Under the pieces are notes generated by a model. It was not told where the DNA came from, did no database searches, and saw only the letters and a program-made list of their open reading frames with translations. From JAWPMV01 sp039819665 (lineage in GTDB: Bacteria; Bacteroidota; Bacteroidia; J057), in NCBI GenBank assembly GCA_039819665.1, contig JBCBRM010000014.1, positions 1 through 64,000 on the forward strand: 64,000 nucleotides of DNA. The letters run 5' to 3'. The stretch's first letter is position 1, and every line of letters begins with the position of its first letter. Shown here in pieces: positions 1 to 7,163 of this stretch. Made by a program: the position numbers and the translations under genes.

Positions 1-77
1 GTTAAAAACATCCCCCTTCAGGATTCGGTACAAATTCCAGATTACCCTGCAATTCAGATGAGGGGGATGTTTTTAAC
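1..77. repeat. Perfect 17-bp inverted repeat at left edge
   Basis: Bases 1-17 are the exact reverse complement of 61-77, separated by 43 nt. The right arm ends in a T-run and the left arm contains an A-run, so the stem could act as a long-loop bidirectional terminator or attenuator just before the lipoprotein gene starting at 100. The repeat may extend past the window edge. A reading frame ending in TGA at 59-61 could be the tail of an upstream gene, but it is too short to identify. Confidence 0.6.
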
Positions 78-99
78 TCAGAAAACAAGAAAACAGATC

Positions 100-579
100 A
101 TGACTAAAAGAATATATATCCTTTGGATACTCTCAGGACTCCTTGCATTTCTGGGTGCCTGTGAAGAGAAAACCTATGAGTTTGGGGAGCCTTTCTCCAA
201 AATAGAGGGAATCGATGGCAGCTTTATCCTGACTTCGGTTATCCAATCGGATGAAAGAAGTACTGCCCTCGATAATACCCGAGACATCTCCGAATTTTTT
301 ATCGGAAGTGAGCCGGCTGTGATCAGTTTTAACGGATCCGATTTTACCTATACTCTGGAAGCAGGAACAGCTCCAAATTTCCTTGGGGGAAGTGGAGGTA
401 ACTGGAAATTCGATGACAATGAATTTCCTACGGAAATTCAGTTGGGTAGCGGAAGCCCTATCATCCTCTCCCTCAATCGGACGATTCGCGAGATCGACAA
501 TACCCTGGAATTTCGTCTGACTCGCTTTTGTAGCGGGGAAGCCGGAGTGAGTTACAATTATGTATTTACCAGACAATAG
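100..579 (+). CDS. SusD-adjacent outer-membrane lipoprotein (DUF5004-like)
   Basis: Small lipoprotein of about 159 residues. The ATG at 100 is preferred to the ATG at 58 because it begins a clean lipoprotein signal: basic start, hydrophobic run, then a lipobox ending LGAC. The mature part is beta-rich and acidic, with no catalytic motif that I recognise. Small lipoproteins of this kind often follow susD in Bacteroidota glycan loci. The next gene starts 9 nt downstream, so the two are almost certainly co-transcribed. The reading frame is open from the window edge, but the lipobox argues against a longer protein. The DUF5004 assignment is by general resemblance only. Confidence 0.7.
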   Translation: MTKRIYILWILSGLLAFLGACEEKTYEFGEPFSKIEGIDGSFILTSVIQSDERSTALDNTRDISEFFIGSEPAVISFNGSDFTYTLEAGTAPNFLGGSGGNWKFDDNEFPTEIQLGSGSPIILSLNRTIREIDNTLEFRLTRFCSGEAGVSYNYVFTRQ

Positions 580-588
580 AAAGGAATC

Positions 589-1443
589 ATGAAACTTAGA
601 TATATTTTATTTATCGGCATTCTCTTTACCGGATTGCAGGGATTTGGACAAAAAATATGGACTGTACCTGCGGAGTTCAATGCCAATGATGAGATCAAAC
701 TATTTATTGATATCAAAGCCTGTGAATGTCAGAGATTACTTGGTACTTCGGATTCAGTCTTTCTTTGGACGTGGCAACCTAGTGCGGATGCAGATCGAGA
801 GCCTCAATTTCAAAATGGGCAGTGGACGGCTTCCAATCCAACGATGTATATGACTCCAGAAGGTAATGATGTGTACAGTATGACCATGATACCTTCAGAG
901 TTTTACAATGTAGATGCTGCTACTCTTTTTGCCAATGATATCTCCTGCCTAGCAAAACTCAAAGATGGAACGGGTGCTGGTGGAGGTGCTTGTGATGAAG
1001 ATAAGACCGAGGATTTAATGTTAGCCATAGAACCTCCGGCAGTAGGACCTCAAAAAGTCTTTTCTTTTCCGGCTACTTATTCCAAAGATAGTTTGGCCAT
1101 TACTCCCGAAGATGTCTATACCCTCGTATACAACAATAACCTGGAGGAGAAAGCTAGCATGCAAAATGCTACCGAACTTTATGTATATGCACAGGCCGTA
1201 ACCGTAGGCGGACAAACCATTCGCGTGAGTACCCTAAGAAATGTGGATGATAATCCGGCACTTCGCATGAAAAACAATGGAGATGGAACCTTCGAATGGA
1301 CCATCATCCCTAACCGTCTCTATAATGTTCCTGGCGGTGATCAACTGGATATCCTGCGACTACAAATCATCAAGCCCAATCTGGTCAATAGTGCAGATGC
1401 CGTGGATGGGCAATTCGAATTTAGATTTAACTGCAAAGATTAA
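589..1443 (+). CDS. Secreted SusE/SusF-like protein (DUF4961-type, glycan locus)
   Basis: A 284-residue secreted protein with an N-terminal signal peptide ending near GFGQ. It holds two similar modules of about 120 residues (roughly 22-145 and 155-284). Each has a pattern of V/L-W-T-x-x-P, a G-x-W or G-x-F turn and a closing I-P-x-x-x-Y-N-V segment. Similar proteins accompany SusCD systems for alpha-glucans and probably bind glycan at the cell surface. It lies between a small lipoprotein (9 nt upstream) and a carbohydrate-binding T9SS protein (53 nt downstream). Location and modular layout support a SusE/F-like role, but no ligand can be read from the sequence. Confidence 0.65.
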   Translation: MKLRYILFIGILFTGLQGFGQKIWTVPAEFNANDEIKLFIDIKACECQRLLGTSDSVFLWTWQPSADADREPQFQNGQWTASNPTMYMTPEGNDVYSMTMIPSEFYNVDAATLFANDISCLAKLKDGTGAGGGACDEDKTEDLMLAIEPPAVGPQKVFSFPATYSKDSLAITPEDVYTLVYNNNLEEKASMQNATELYVYAQAVTVGGQTIRVSTLRNVDDNPALRMKNNGDGTFEWTIIPNRLYNVPGGDQLDILRLQIIKPNLVNSADAVDGQFEFRFNCKD

Positions 1444-1496
1444 CACTCGTTTTTAACTCAAAATATTTTAAACCAATAACCTTAACCAATTAGATT

Positions 1497-2933
1497 ATGA
1501 AGACTAGATTTTTACTATTGTTCGCGCTACTGATGAGCACAGCCATCGGTCTTCAAGCGCAGATCAATGTTACCCTGCAGGTGGATATGGCCGAGCAGGC
1601 TGTATTGAGCTCTGTGAATGATACCATTTCTGTAGCAGGTAGCTTCCAAGCAGCGGCGGGTTTTCCTGCTGACTGGACTCCCGGGGTAGTTTTACTGACG
1701 GATACCACTGCTGGAGATAGTATTTATACCGTTACCTTTAATTTGCCCGCAGGTTCTTATGAGTACAAATTCCTGAATGGACCCGCCTGGGGAACTGATG
1801 AAAGTGCACCTAATGATTGTTCTCCTTCTAATAATGGAAACCGTGGATTGGACTTGACGGGATTCGCCGGAACAGATACCATTCTTCCTGTAGTTTGCTT
1901 TGCCAAATGTGGTGATTGCGAAAATGTGTCTATTCCTGATACTGTTGAAGTAACTTTCTTTATTGACATGAGTAATGAAGATATAGCAGACACTGTTTCA
2001 ATAGCGGGTAACTTCCAGGCTCCGGCTGGCTTTCCTTCGAATTTTGCTCCGGGAGAGACTGTGATGACTGATACTATGGGAGGAGTTGCTGATAGTATTT
2101 ATGAATTAAAAGTTACTTTGCCTGAAGGTACTTATAAATACAAAGTCATAAATGGTACTGAATGGGGATTTGCGGAAAACGTACCTAATGATTGTAATGT
2201 GGGAGGTGACAGAGAAATGGTAATTGTAAATGATGGAAGCATGATGCAAACAATTGGACCTTTCTGCTTTGCAGAATGTGAAGCAAATTGCCCTGCGATT
2301 CTGCCTCCGATTATGGTTACCTTTCGTGTAGATATGAACAATGAAATCCTCTCTGACAGTGGGGTATTTGCTGCAGGTAATATGCAAGATCCCAGCTGGT
2401 TAAAAAACCGCGATAAAATGACCGATCCTGATGGAGATGGTATTTATGAATTTACATATGAAATCCTGAGAGGTGAGTATGAATTCAAATTCTTCAATGG
2501 AGCCAATGGTGATCCCGGTTCTGATGAATTTTCTGAAACTGGAGACTTCTTTAATCTCGGTTGTGGAAACGGTGGATTTGGTAACAACAGATGGGTAGAT
2601 ATCAGCAATGCAGTAGGTGATACCGTACTTCCCGTTTGGCAGTACAATACCTGTGACAGAAGCTTTGCTACTTCTATTGACAATGACCTGAAAACTGAAG
2701 TTGGCTTCAAAGCTTTCCCAAATCCAGCGAATACTGTACTGAATTTGTCTGTCGATTTGAAGAGAATCGAGCAAATCGAAATGCTGGACATGAGCGGAAG
2801 AACTATCCGCAGACAAGGAAACATCAACAATACAACTTATCAGCTTGAGCGCGGAAGCCTGGCTCCCGGCCTCTATATCCTGAAAGTTCGCATTGATGGT
2901 AATGATATCACCCAAAAAGTGATGTTCGAATAA
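1497..2933 (+). CDS. T9SS-sorted protein with three tandem carbohydrate-binding modules
   Basis: A 478-residue protein with a signal peptide (about 1-21). Three homologous modules of about 120 residues each begin with a V-T-x-x-V-D-M-like strand and contain A-G-[SN]-[FM]-Q, a D-[ST]-I-Y or D-G-I-Y turn and a Y-[EK]-[YF]-K-[FV]-[LFI]-N-G motif. These resemble the beta-sandwich (CBM20/CBM48-like) modules of starch-acting proteins. The last 75 residues are a type A T9SS sorting domain: FPNPA, then MSGR, then a final G-L-Y-I-L-K-V segment. It is probably an exported alpha-glucan-binding protein exposed at the surface. A strong terminator follows at once, marking the end of this operon. Confidence 0.82.
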   Translation: MKTRFLLLFALLMSTAIGLQAQINVTLQVDMAEQAVLSSVNDTISVAGSFQAAAGFPADWTPGVVLLTDTTAGDSIYTVTFNLPAGSYEYKFLNGPAWGTDESAPNDCSPSNNGNRGLDLTGFAGTDTILPVVCFAKCGDCENVSIPDTVEVTFFIDMSNEDIADTVSIAGNFQAPAGFPSNFAPGETVMTDTMGGVADSIYELKVTLPEGTYKYKVINGTEWGFAENVPNDCNVGGDREMVIVNDGSMMQTIGPFCFAECEANCPAILPPIMVTFRVDMNNEILSDSGVFAAGNMQDPSWLKNRDKMTDPDGDGIYEFTYEILRGEYEFKFFNGANGDPGSDEFSETGDFFNLGCGNGGFGNNRWVDISNAVGDTVLPVWQYNTCDRSFATSIDNDLKTEVGFKAFPNPANTVLNLSVDLKRIEQIEMLDMSGRTIRRQGNINNTTYQLERGSLAPGLYILKVRIDGNDITQKVMFE

Positions 2934-2955
2934 ACGCGTTAACATTGTTGCACTT

Positions 2956-2986
2956 AAAAAGGCTTCCCGAGAGGGAAGCCTTTTTT
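2956..2986. terminator. Intrinsic terminator after the glycan-locus operon
   Basis: The 8-bp stem GGCTTCCC/GGGAAGCC with a 4-nt loop (2961-2980) is flanked by an A-run upstream and six T downstream. It is symmetric and can serve both the plus-strand operon and the convergent gene at 3064-3465. Confidence 0.9.
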
Positions 2987-2988
2987 AC

Positions 2989-3062
2989 GTGTTGGGGTTT
3001 TTGCGTGTTAGTGTGTTGGAGTTGATCTTTGATTTCACGCCAATACTCCAACACACCAATAC
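2989..3062. repeat. 8-bp-period inverted array, locus A
   Basis: The left arm (2989-3020) reads as four 8-mers on the plus strand: GTGTTGGG, GTTTTTGC, GTGTTAGT, GTGTTGGA. The right arm (3039-3062), read on the minus strand, gives GTATTGGT, GTGTTGGA, GTATTGGC. The arms can fold into a hairpin with a perfect 12-bp core (3011-3022 with 3045-3056). The right arm ends 1 nt before the stop codon of the minus-strand gene at 3064. Three similar loci occur in the window. Confidence 0.8.
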
Positions 3063-3063
3063 G

Positions 3064-3465
3064 TTAATCTTCAATTAAACTCCTCACCATCTCCTTCGCC
3101 TCACCCTCCCCAGAAACTGCCAACTCAATTCCTTCGGCATGAGGCTGAATCTTCAGTTCGTACCGAAAAAAGGGACAGCACTTCTTTTCGGCTAGCATAT
3201 AATCGGTCAGTTTGATGAGGAAATTTTCTTCGAAAGCAAATCGGAATAGAAAACCCTTTTCCAATTCCTCATAAGAAATCAATTGACTAAATACTTCCTT
3301 CTGGAGGGCTTGTTTTCTTTCGATCAGTTCGGCCCCATTTAATTTGCAGACCAATAATTGACTATCCATTGTATGTGAATTAGGAGGTGAATCATTACTT
3401 TGGGCAGAGGCGACAGAGAGGCCCAGCCAAAGGAAGACGTAGGAAAAATTCAAAATTCTTTTCAT
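3064..3465 (-). CDS. Small secreted Cys-Cys protein divergent from MerR regulator
   Basis: A 133-residue protein with a signal peptide (about 1-21, A-S-A-Q end). The mature part has a conserved-looking C40 in V-C-K-L and a vicinal pair C96-C97 in the motif K-C-C-P-F-F. Proteins with this spacing occur next to heavy-metal MerR regulators and might bind a soft metal through C40/C96/C97, but I know of no established function. It is divergent from the MerR gene at 3536. A MerR-type operator lies between them, oriented so that it would drive this gene. It is therefore probably the main metal-induced target. Confidence 0.7.
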   Translation of the reverse strand: MKRILNFSYVFLWLGLSVASAQSNDSPPNSHTMDSQLLVCKLNGAELIERKQALQKEVFSQLISYEELEKGFLFRFAFEENFLIKLTDYMLAEKKCCPFFRYELKIQPHAEGIELAVSGEGEAKEMVRSLIED

Positions 3466-3485
3466 GTCTTTGTATTTTTAGGTAA

Positions 3486-3516
3486 AGCTACAGCATGGAG
3501 TATACTCCAGAGTCAA
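3486..3516 (-). promoter_or_regulatory. MerR-type operator/promoter
   Basis: The perfect 14-bp palindrome TGGAGTATACTCCA (3496-3509) lies between a TTGACT -35-like hexamer (minus strand, just upstream of the palindrome) and a TAGCTTTA element resembling the Bacteroidota TAnnTTTG -7 box. The element spacing is about 20 bp, longer than normal, as expected for MerR promoters that need DNA untwisting. It faces the small Cys-Cys gene at 3465. Confidence 0.75.
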
Positions 3517-3535
3517 GCAAAAAATCAGATTTTTT

Positions 3536-3910
3536 ATGCGTATAGGAGAAGTTTCGAAATTGACCGGTTTCTCAGCCGATACCTTGAGGTGGTATGAAAA
3601 GATTGGATTGCTCAAGCGAAAGCCCAGAGCTTTGGGGGAAAGCAACTACCGTGTATATGATCAGGCAATGATAGAGCGACTCTTTGCGATTCGACAATTA
3701 AAGGGCTTTGGATTTACGCTGAAAGAAATCGAGGAACTATTTGCCATGGATGAGGATAGCGGTTTGCAATGTTCCTCTTTGACTGAACTCATGGAGCGGA
3801 AAAGGAAAGCTTTACAGGAAAAAATAAAGGAATTGCAAAAAATGGAGGCTAAGCTCAAATATGTAGCTCAGACTTGTCAGGGGAATTGCAAAGAAATGCT
3901 GGAAATATAA
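3536..3910 (+). CDS. MerR-family heavy-metal-type transcriptional regulator
   Basis: A 124-residue regulator. The N-terminal winged helix-turn-helix (MRIGEVSKLTG, then TLRWYEKIGLL) is the canonical MerR DNA-binding domain. A long dimerisation helix follows at about 78-112. Cysteines at 79, 114 and 118 match the positions of metal ligands in MerR, ZntR and CadR-type proteins, so a thiophilic metal ion is the likely signal. The metal cannot be named from sequence. It is divergent from a Cys-Cys secreted protein and its stop codon directly abuts the ATG of an HD-hydrolase gene. This couples a metal sensor translationally to an alarmone-type hydrolase, which is an unusual partner. Confidence 0.88.
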   Translation: MRIGEVSKLTGFSADTLRWYEKIGLLKRKPRALGESNYRVYDQAMIERLFAIRQLKGFGFTLKEIEELFAMDEDSGLQCSSLTELMERKRKALQEKIKELQKMEAKLKYVAQTCQGNCKEMLEI

Positions 3911-4450
3911 ATGTATATGATTCAAGAGATTTATCAGAAAGCCATGAAATTTGCCGGGGAAAAACATGCCCAACAAAAGGTACCCGGATCACCTGCCAAC
4001 TACCTTTTACACATCGCAAATGTATCAATGGAAGTATTGCAAGCCCATGCAGCTAAGCCAGATTTTGATCTGGAGCTTGCGGTTCAGGCAGCTATACTTC
4101 ATGATACGATAGAAGATACCGATACCACTTTTGAAGAAGTCGAGGAGAAATTTGGAGAAAAGGTCGCAAAATCTGTTTCGGCACTAAGTAAAGACAAAAA
4201 GCTACCTTCTAAAAAAGAGCAGATGGAAGATAGCCTGAAGCGATTGAATGCATCTGATAAAGAAGCAGGCATCGTAAAGCTGGCAGACCGAATTACCAAT
4301 CTGCAAGGACCTCCCTATCACTGGTCCAAAGAAAAAGCCACCAACTATCGCGAGGAAGCAAAACTTATCCTGAGCAGTCTCAAGGGGAAGAATGAGTATC
4401 TGGAAAGTCGGCTTGCAGCAAAAATTGAAGCTTATAAGGAGTATGTGTAG
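3911..4450 (+). CDS. HD-domain hydrolase, SpoT/MESH1-like
   Basis: A 179-residue stand-alone HD-superfamily phosphohydrolase. The metal-binding residues H34, H64-D65, the E68-D69 pair of the HDxxED signature, and D126 in K-L-A-D-R are all present in the order seen in the hydrolase domain of RelA/SpoT and in MESH1 small alarmone hydrolases. No synthetase or regulatory domain is attached. Expected activity is Mn-dependent removal of a 3'-pyrophosphate from (p)ppGpp, or from a related nucleotide such as NADPH as reported for MESH1; the substrate is inference. The gene starts immediately after the MerR stop codon. A second HD domain of this type is fused to pyruvate kinase at 56174. Confidence 0.82.
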   Translation: MYMIQEIYQKAMKFAGEKHAQQKVPGSPANYLLHIANVSMEVLQAHAAKPDFDLELAVQAAILHDTIEDTDTTFEEVEEKFGEKVAKSVSALSKDKKLPSKKEQMEDSLKRLNASDKEAGIVKLADRITNLQGPPYHWSKEKATNYREEAKLILSSLKGKNEYLESRLAAKIEAYKEYV

Positions 4451-4537
4451 GTAGTTTTGGGAGAAATTATAAGGAAAAAACAAGCAGGCTCACAATGAAA
4501 AGCGACCTTGAGTAAGGTTCAAAATTGTAACAACGAA

Positions 4538-5764
4538 CTACTCTGAGTGTTTGTCCTCAATAAGAGCTATGCTCGCATGACTCACCCATGTCTGCATCTG
4601 AAATTGATGCGCAAATTCGACAGCTGTTACCTCTTCAAATATGCGCATTTCCTCTAAATGCCGTTGTCCCATATAGCGCAATTGCTTTCTGATCGTGGCT
4701 CTGATATCAGGATTGCCTCCTGCCTTTAATAAGGCTTTTGCCTTGCTACTATCTGAGAAAGTATAAGAAACGGTCGTATGAAAAAGGGCTGTATGGCCAC
4801 CGTAACCGTCCCTATTTACAGCTCCTCGAAAATTTGGGTCAGCACCTTCATTCAACATCCAATTCAATATCTCCCTTTCATCATACTCTACTGCCATATG
4901 TAAAAGCCCTGAACCGTCCAGTGGAGCCAAATGCAGACCATCTCCCGCGCTTATCCCCCAGAATGAAGGATAAATATCTTCCTCTGAATACTGTGCGCTA
5001 AATAGCTCAGAATTAGCCCTGAAGTGTTTTTTTAAGGCGTCTAAATCTCCTCTATGTAATGCCATAGGAGCCGTATTCCCAAGCAAAAATCCTTGCCTTT
5101 CTATTACCTTCAAACAGCGATGTTTCTCTATCGGATTTCTGCTATAGGTCGAAAGCAGCATGGCAATACTGGCTTTGGCAATTTTAGGAAAATCTTTCAA
5201 CTGAAAATGCTGAAGGGCAAAATCCATAACTTTCGAATTTAGTACCTCACTTCCGGGCAGCACTTCCATCTTTTCAAAACGAGCCCCTTGTTTTAGCAAG
5301 TATTTGGCCATATCTTCATTCAACTCATACACCAAATATCCCAACGCATCTTGCACATCCCCCTGGGTCATATCGTGGACTAAGCGTAGCATCTCTACTG
5401 ACTTCCCGTGCCTGACAGCTCTCCCTAATAAATCTTTGCGTTTCAACAGATGCGGATAGACTTCCAACAATTCTTTGACTTCTGTCCGCCTATCTGTGGC
5501 AAAATATCCCAGGACTTGCCGAAATCGGTCTACATGTTCTACAGCTTCTAATAATGACTTCCAGTTTTGCTGCCCATACTGACGAGCTATCACCATTTGA
5601 GCATCCGTAAGTTTGGGATCGGACAAGGGAAGATTTGGATGGAAAGCAGTAAATAGTTCTTCTGCCTGAGCAACTCCTGATCGATACTGTTTGACCAGTT
5701 CTTTAGCCTGTTTTTTAAATTGATCTGGATGGGCATGATGCGGAATATGTCTTTCTTTAGCCAT
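4538..5764 (-). CDS. Cytoplasmic ankyrin-repeat protein
   Basis: A 408-residue protein with no signal peptide. It has ankyrin-like helical repeats. The clearest are at about 275-350 (S-G-L-L-H-M-A-V, then L-L-N-E-G-A-D-P-N type, then G-H-T-A-L-F-H, then L-L-K-A-G-G-N-P-D), with degenerate ones from about 95 to 175. The first 70 residues are charged and helical (Q-F-K-K-Q-A-K-E-L-V). Such proteins act as protein-binding scaffolds; the partner is unknown. It stands alone, with the HD gene converging from the left and a divergent sigma-factor operon on the right. The ankyrin fold is well supported, the function is not. Confidence 0.75.
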   Translation of the reverse strand: MAKERHIPHHAHPDQFKKQAKELVKQYRSGVAQAEELFTAFHPNLPLSDPKLTDAQMVIARQYGQQNWKSLLEAVEHVDRFRQVLGYFATDRRTEVKELLEVYPHLLKRKDLLGRAVRHGKSVEMLRLVHDMTQGDVQDALGYLVYELNEDMAKYLLKQGARFEKMEVLPGSEVLNSKVMDFALQHFQLKDFPKIAKASIAMLLSTYSRNPIEKHRCLKVIERQGFLLGNTAPMALHRGDLDALKKHFRANSELFSAQYSEEDIYPSFWGISAGDGLHLAPLDGSGLLHMAVEYDEREILNWMLNEGADPNFRGAVNRDGYGGHTALFHTTVSYTFSDSSKAKALLKAGGNPDIRATIRKQLRYMGQRHLEEMRIFEEVTAVEFAHQFQMQTWVSHASIALIEDKHSE

Positions 5765-5774
5765 AATACTGGAC

Positions 5775-5866
5775 TTCTGCCTGCTTCGCCCTACAGGCCA
5801 TTTGCTAAATAAAAGAGGGTGGTCTCAGACCTTTCCGCGATGAGGAGTGTCCCCGGGCACTTTTAT
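5775..5866. other. GC-rich intergenic element of unknown type
   Basis: This stretch is visibly richer in GC than its surroundings. It has runs such as CCGCGATGAGGAGTG and CCCCGGGCAC, and it lies directly upstream of the AT-rich repeat locus B. It has no open frame and no clear terminator. It may be a copy of a dispersed intergenic element, but no second copy was found in the window. Confidence 0.35.
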
Positions 5867-5883
5867 CAAAGTTAAAAAATCGA

Positions 5884-5989
5884 GTTCAAGTGTTCAAGTG
5901 TTCAAGTGTTCTCGTGTTCATGTTGTTTGTATTTAAAATTCACCAGAACACCAGAACACCAGAACACCAGAACACCAGAACACCAGAAC
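5884..5989. repeat. 8-bp-period inverted array, locus B
   Basis: The left arm (5884-5923) is five 8-mers, three of them GTTCAAGT, then GTTCTCGT and GTTCATGT. The right arm (5942-5989) is six perfect copies of ACCAGAAC, whose complement is GTTCTGGT. Both arms thus share the frame GTGTTCNN with an 8-bp period in opposite orientations, around an 18-nt AT-rich loop. The locus lies between the divergent ankyrin and sigma-factor genes. Confidence 0.9.
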
Positions 5990-6057
5990 ACATTTTCTTT
6001 CCCCTTTGTGATTTTTTCCTATACTTCTTAGACTAATAGAATAAACGATCTGATTGA

Positions 6058-6549
6058 ATGGATCAGGAAAGAAAATTTGTACAAATAATTCGAGAGAATG
6101 AAGGTCTTATCTACAAGGTCTCGAGCATCTATGCTCAGGCCAGGGAGGATCGCCTTGATTTGTACCAGGAGATCGTTTTGCAGCTCTGGAAGGCATGGAA
6201 GAAATATAGAGGAGAGGCGAAAGTAAGTACCTGGATGTATCGGGTTGCCATGAATACGGGCATCACCTATATCCGCAAGCAAAAGAGGAGAGCTAGGCAG
6301 GTTGAGCTTGATAACCAATTGCTTAATCGGGCAGAGAATCTTGATCCTGCCCTGGAGGAACGAATGAATCTTTTGTATCGGCATATAGAGAGTCTGGGAA
6401 AGCTGGATAAAGGCTTGATTCTCCTGTATCTGGAGGATCGAAACTATGAAGAGATTGCTGAGATTACGGGTTTATCAAAAAGTAATGTCGGTACAAGGCT
6501 TTCCCGCATAAAACAGAAACTCAAAAACCAAATGCTAAAACAGACTTAG
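6058..6549 (+). CDS. ECF-type RNA polymerase sigma factor
   Basis: A 163-residue sigma-70 family factor of the extracytoplasmic-function group, with only regions 2 and 4. Region 2 (about 10-75) holds the DLYQEI core-binding motif and W-K-K-Y-R-G-x-A-K-x-S-T-W-M-Y-R-V-A-M-N. Region 4 (about 110-160) holds L-Y-L-E-D-R-N-Y-E-E-I-A-E-I-T-G-L-S with a DNA-contacting helix ending in R-L-S-R-I-K. It starts an operon: the 4-TM protein follows after 2 nt. That neighbour probably acts as its membrane anti-sigma partner. The target promoter is not evident. Confidence 0.93.
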   Translation: MDQERKFVQIIRENEGLIYKVSSIYAQAREDRLDLYQEIVLQLWKAWKKYRGEAKVSTWMYRVAMNTGITYIRKQKRRARQVELDNQLLNRAENLDPALEERMNLLYRHIESLGKLDKGLILLYLEDRNYEEIAEITGLSKSNVGTRLSRIKQKLKNQMLKQT

Positions 6550-6551
6550 TT

Positions 6552-7151
6552 ATGGATTTGGATCAAATGAAAAATACCTGGAAAGAAATGAGTGAAGAAA
6601 GAATGAAACACTCCCTATTATCTGAAGAACAGATTCGAAGAATGACACATGAGAAATCAAGTTCAAGCTTGTATACGCTTATTCTATCTGAGTCGATCGG
6701 TGCGATGATGGCACTTGCCATGATTATTTATCTGACATTAAACTTCTACAAATTAGAAGGCTGGTTAGAACAGGCGGCGGGATATGGTACCCTAACCATT
6801 CTGATCATCTCGGTTTTTATGGGGGGCAAACTTATCCGGGAAATGTATAGCATCAATATTCAAAGAAATACCTATAGCACAACCCTGCAGAATTTTCAAA
6901 GACTCAAAAAGAGCCTGAGGTTTTACAAACGCTTCAGCATTTCTATCAGTTTTCTAGTCCCTTTTCTCATTCTACCTGTAGTTGCGAGGATTTGGTTTAA
7001 CAAAAGCCTTCTGGAAGACTGGGCAGATTACCGAGAAAATCTGTTGGTAGCATTTATTGTACTGCCTGTAATCCTATACCTGATCATGCGCTTCTATAAA
7101 AAGAATGTAACGGAGGTGGGTAAGGCGCTTAAGGAAATGAATGAAGAATAA
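6552..7151 (+). CDS. Four-TM membrane protein, probable sigma-operon partner
   Basis: A 199-residue inner-membrane protein. It has a cytosolic N-terminus with M-D-L-D-Q-M-K-N-T-W-K-E-M, typical of small proteins that follow ECF sigma genes in Bacteroidota. Four hydrophobic segments lie at about 42-66, 75-95, 126-146 and 163-181. It starts 2 nt after the sigma-factor stop, so translational coupling is likely. A role as anti-sigma factor or signal transducer is inferred from this position. It lacks the zinc-binding anti-sigma motif (HxxxCxxC), so it would be non-canonical. Confidence 0.75.
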   Translation: MDLDQMKNTWKEMSEERMKHSLLSEEQIRRMTHEKSSSSLYTLILSESIGAMMALAMIIYLTLNFYKLEGWLEQAAGYGTLTILIISVFMGGKLIREMYSINIQRNTYSTTLQNFQRLKKSLRFYKRFSISISFLVPFLILPVVARIWFNKSLLEDWADYRENLLVAFIVLPVILYLIMRFYKKNVTEVGKALKEMNEE

Positions 7152-7163
7152 AAAAAAAGATTT

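Noticed and set aside
1..99. Upstream extension of the first lipoprotein to the window edge
   Set aside because: The frame is open, but the lipoprotein signal starts at 100 and the region holds an inverted repeat, so a separate start is more likely.
2400..2945. 181-codon open frame antisense to the T9SS protein
   Set aside because: It is a shadow of the real gene on the plus strand, and its end overlaps the opposite gene's terminator side.
3064..3910. Complete mercury resistance operon
   Set aside because: The regulator and operator look metal-type, but no merA, merT, merP or merB gene is present.
5942..5989. Six tandem ACCAGAAC copies as a CRISPR array
   Set aside because: Units are 8 bp with no spacers and no cas genes nearby. 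This is a short tandem repeat, part of a hairpin-like array.
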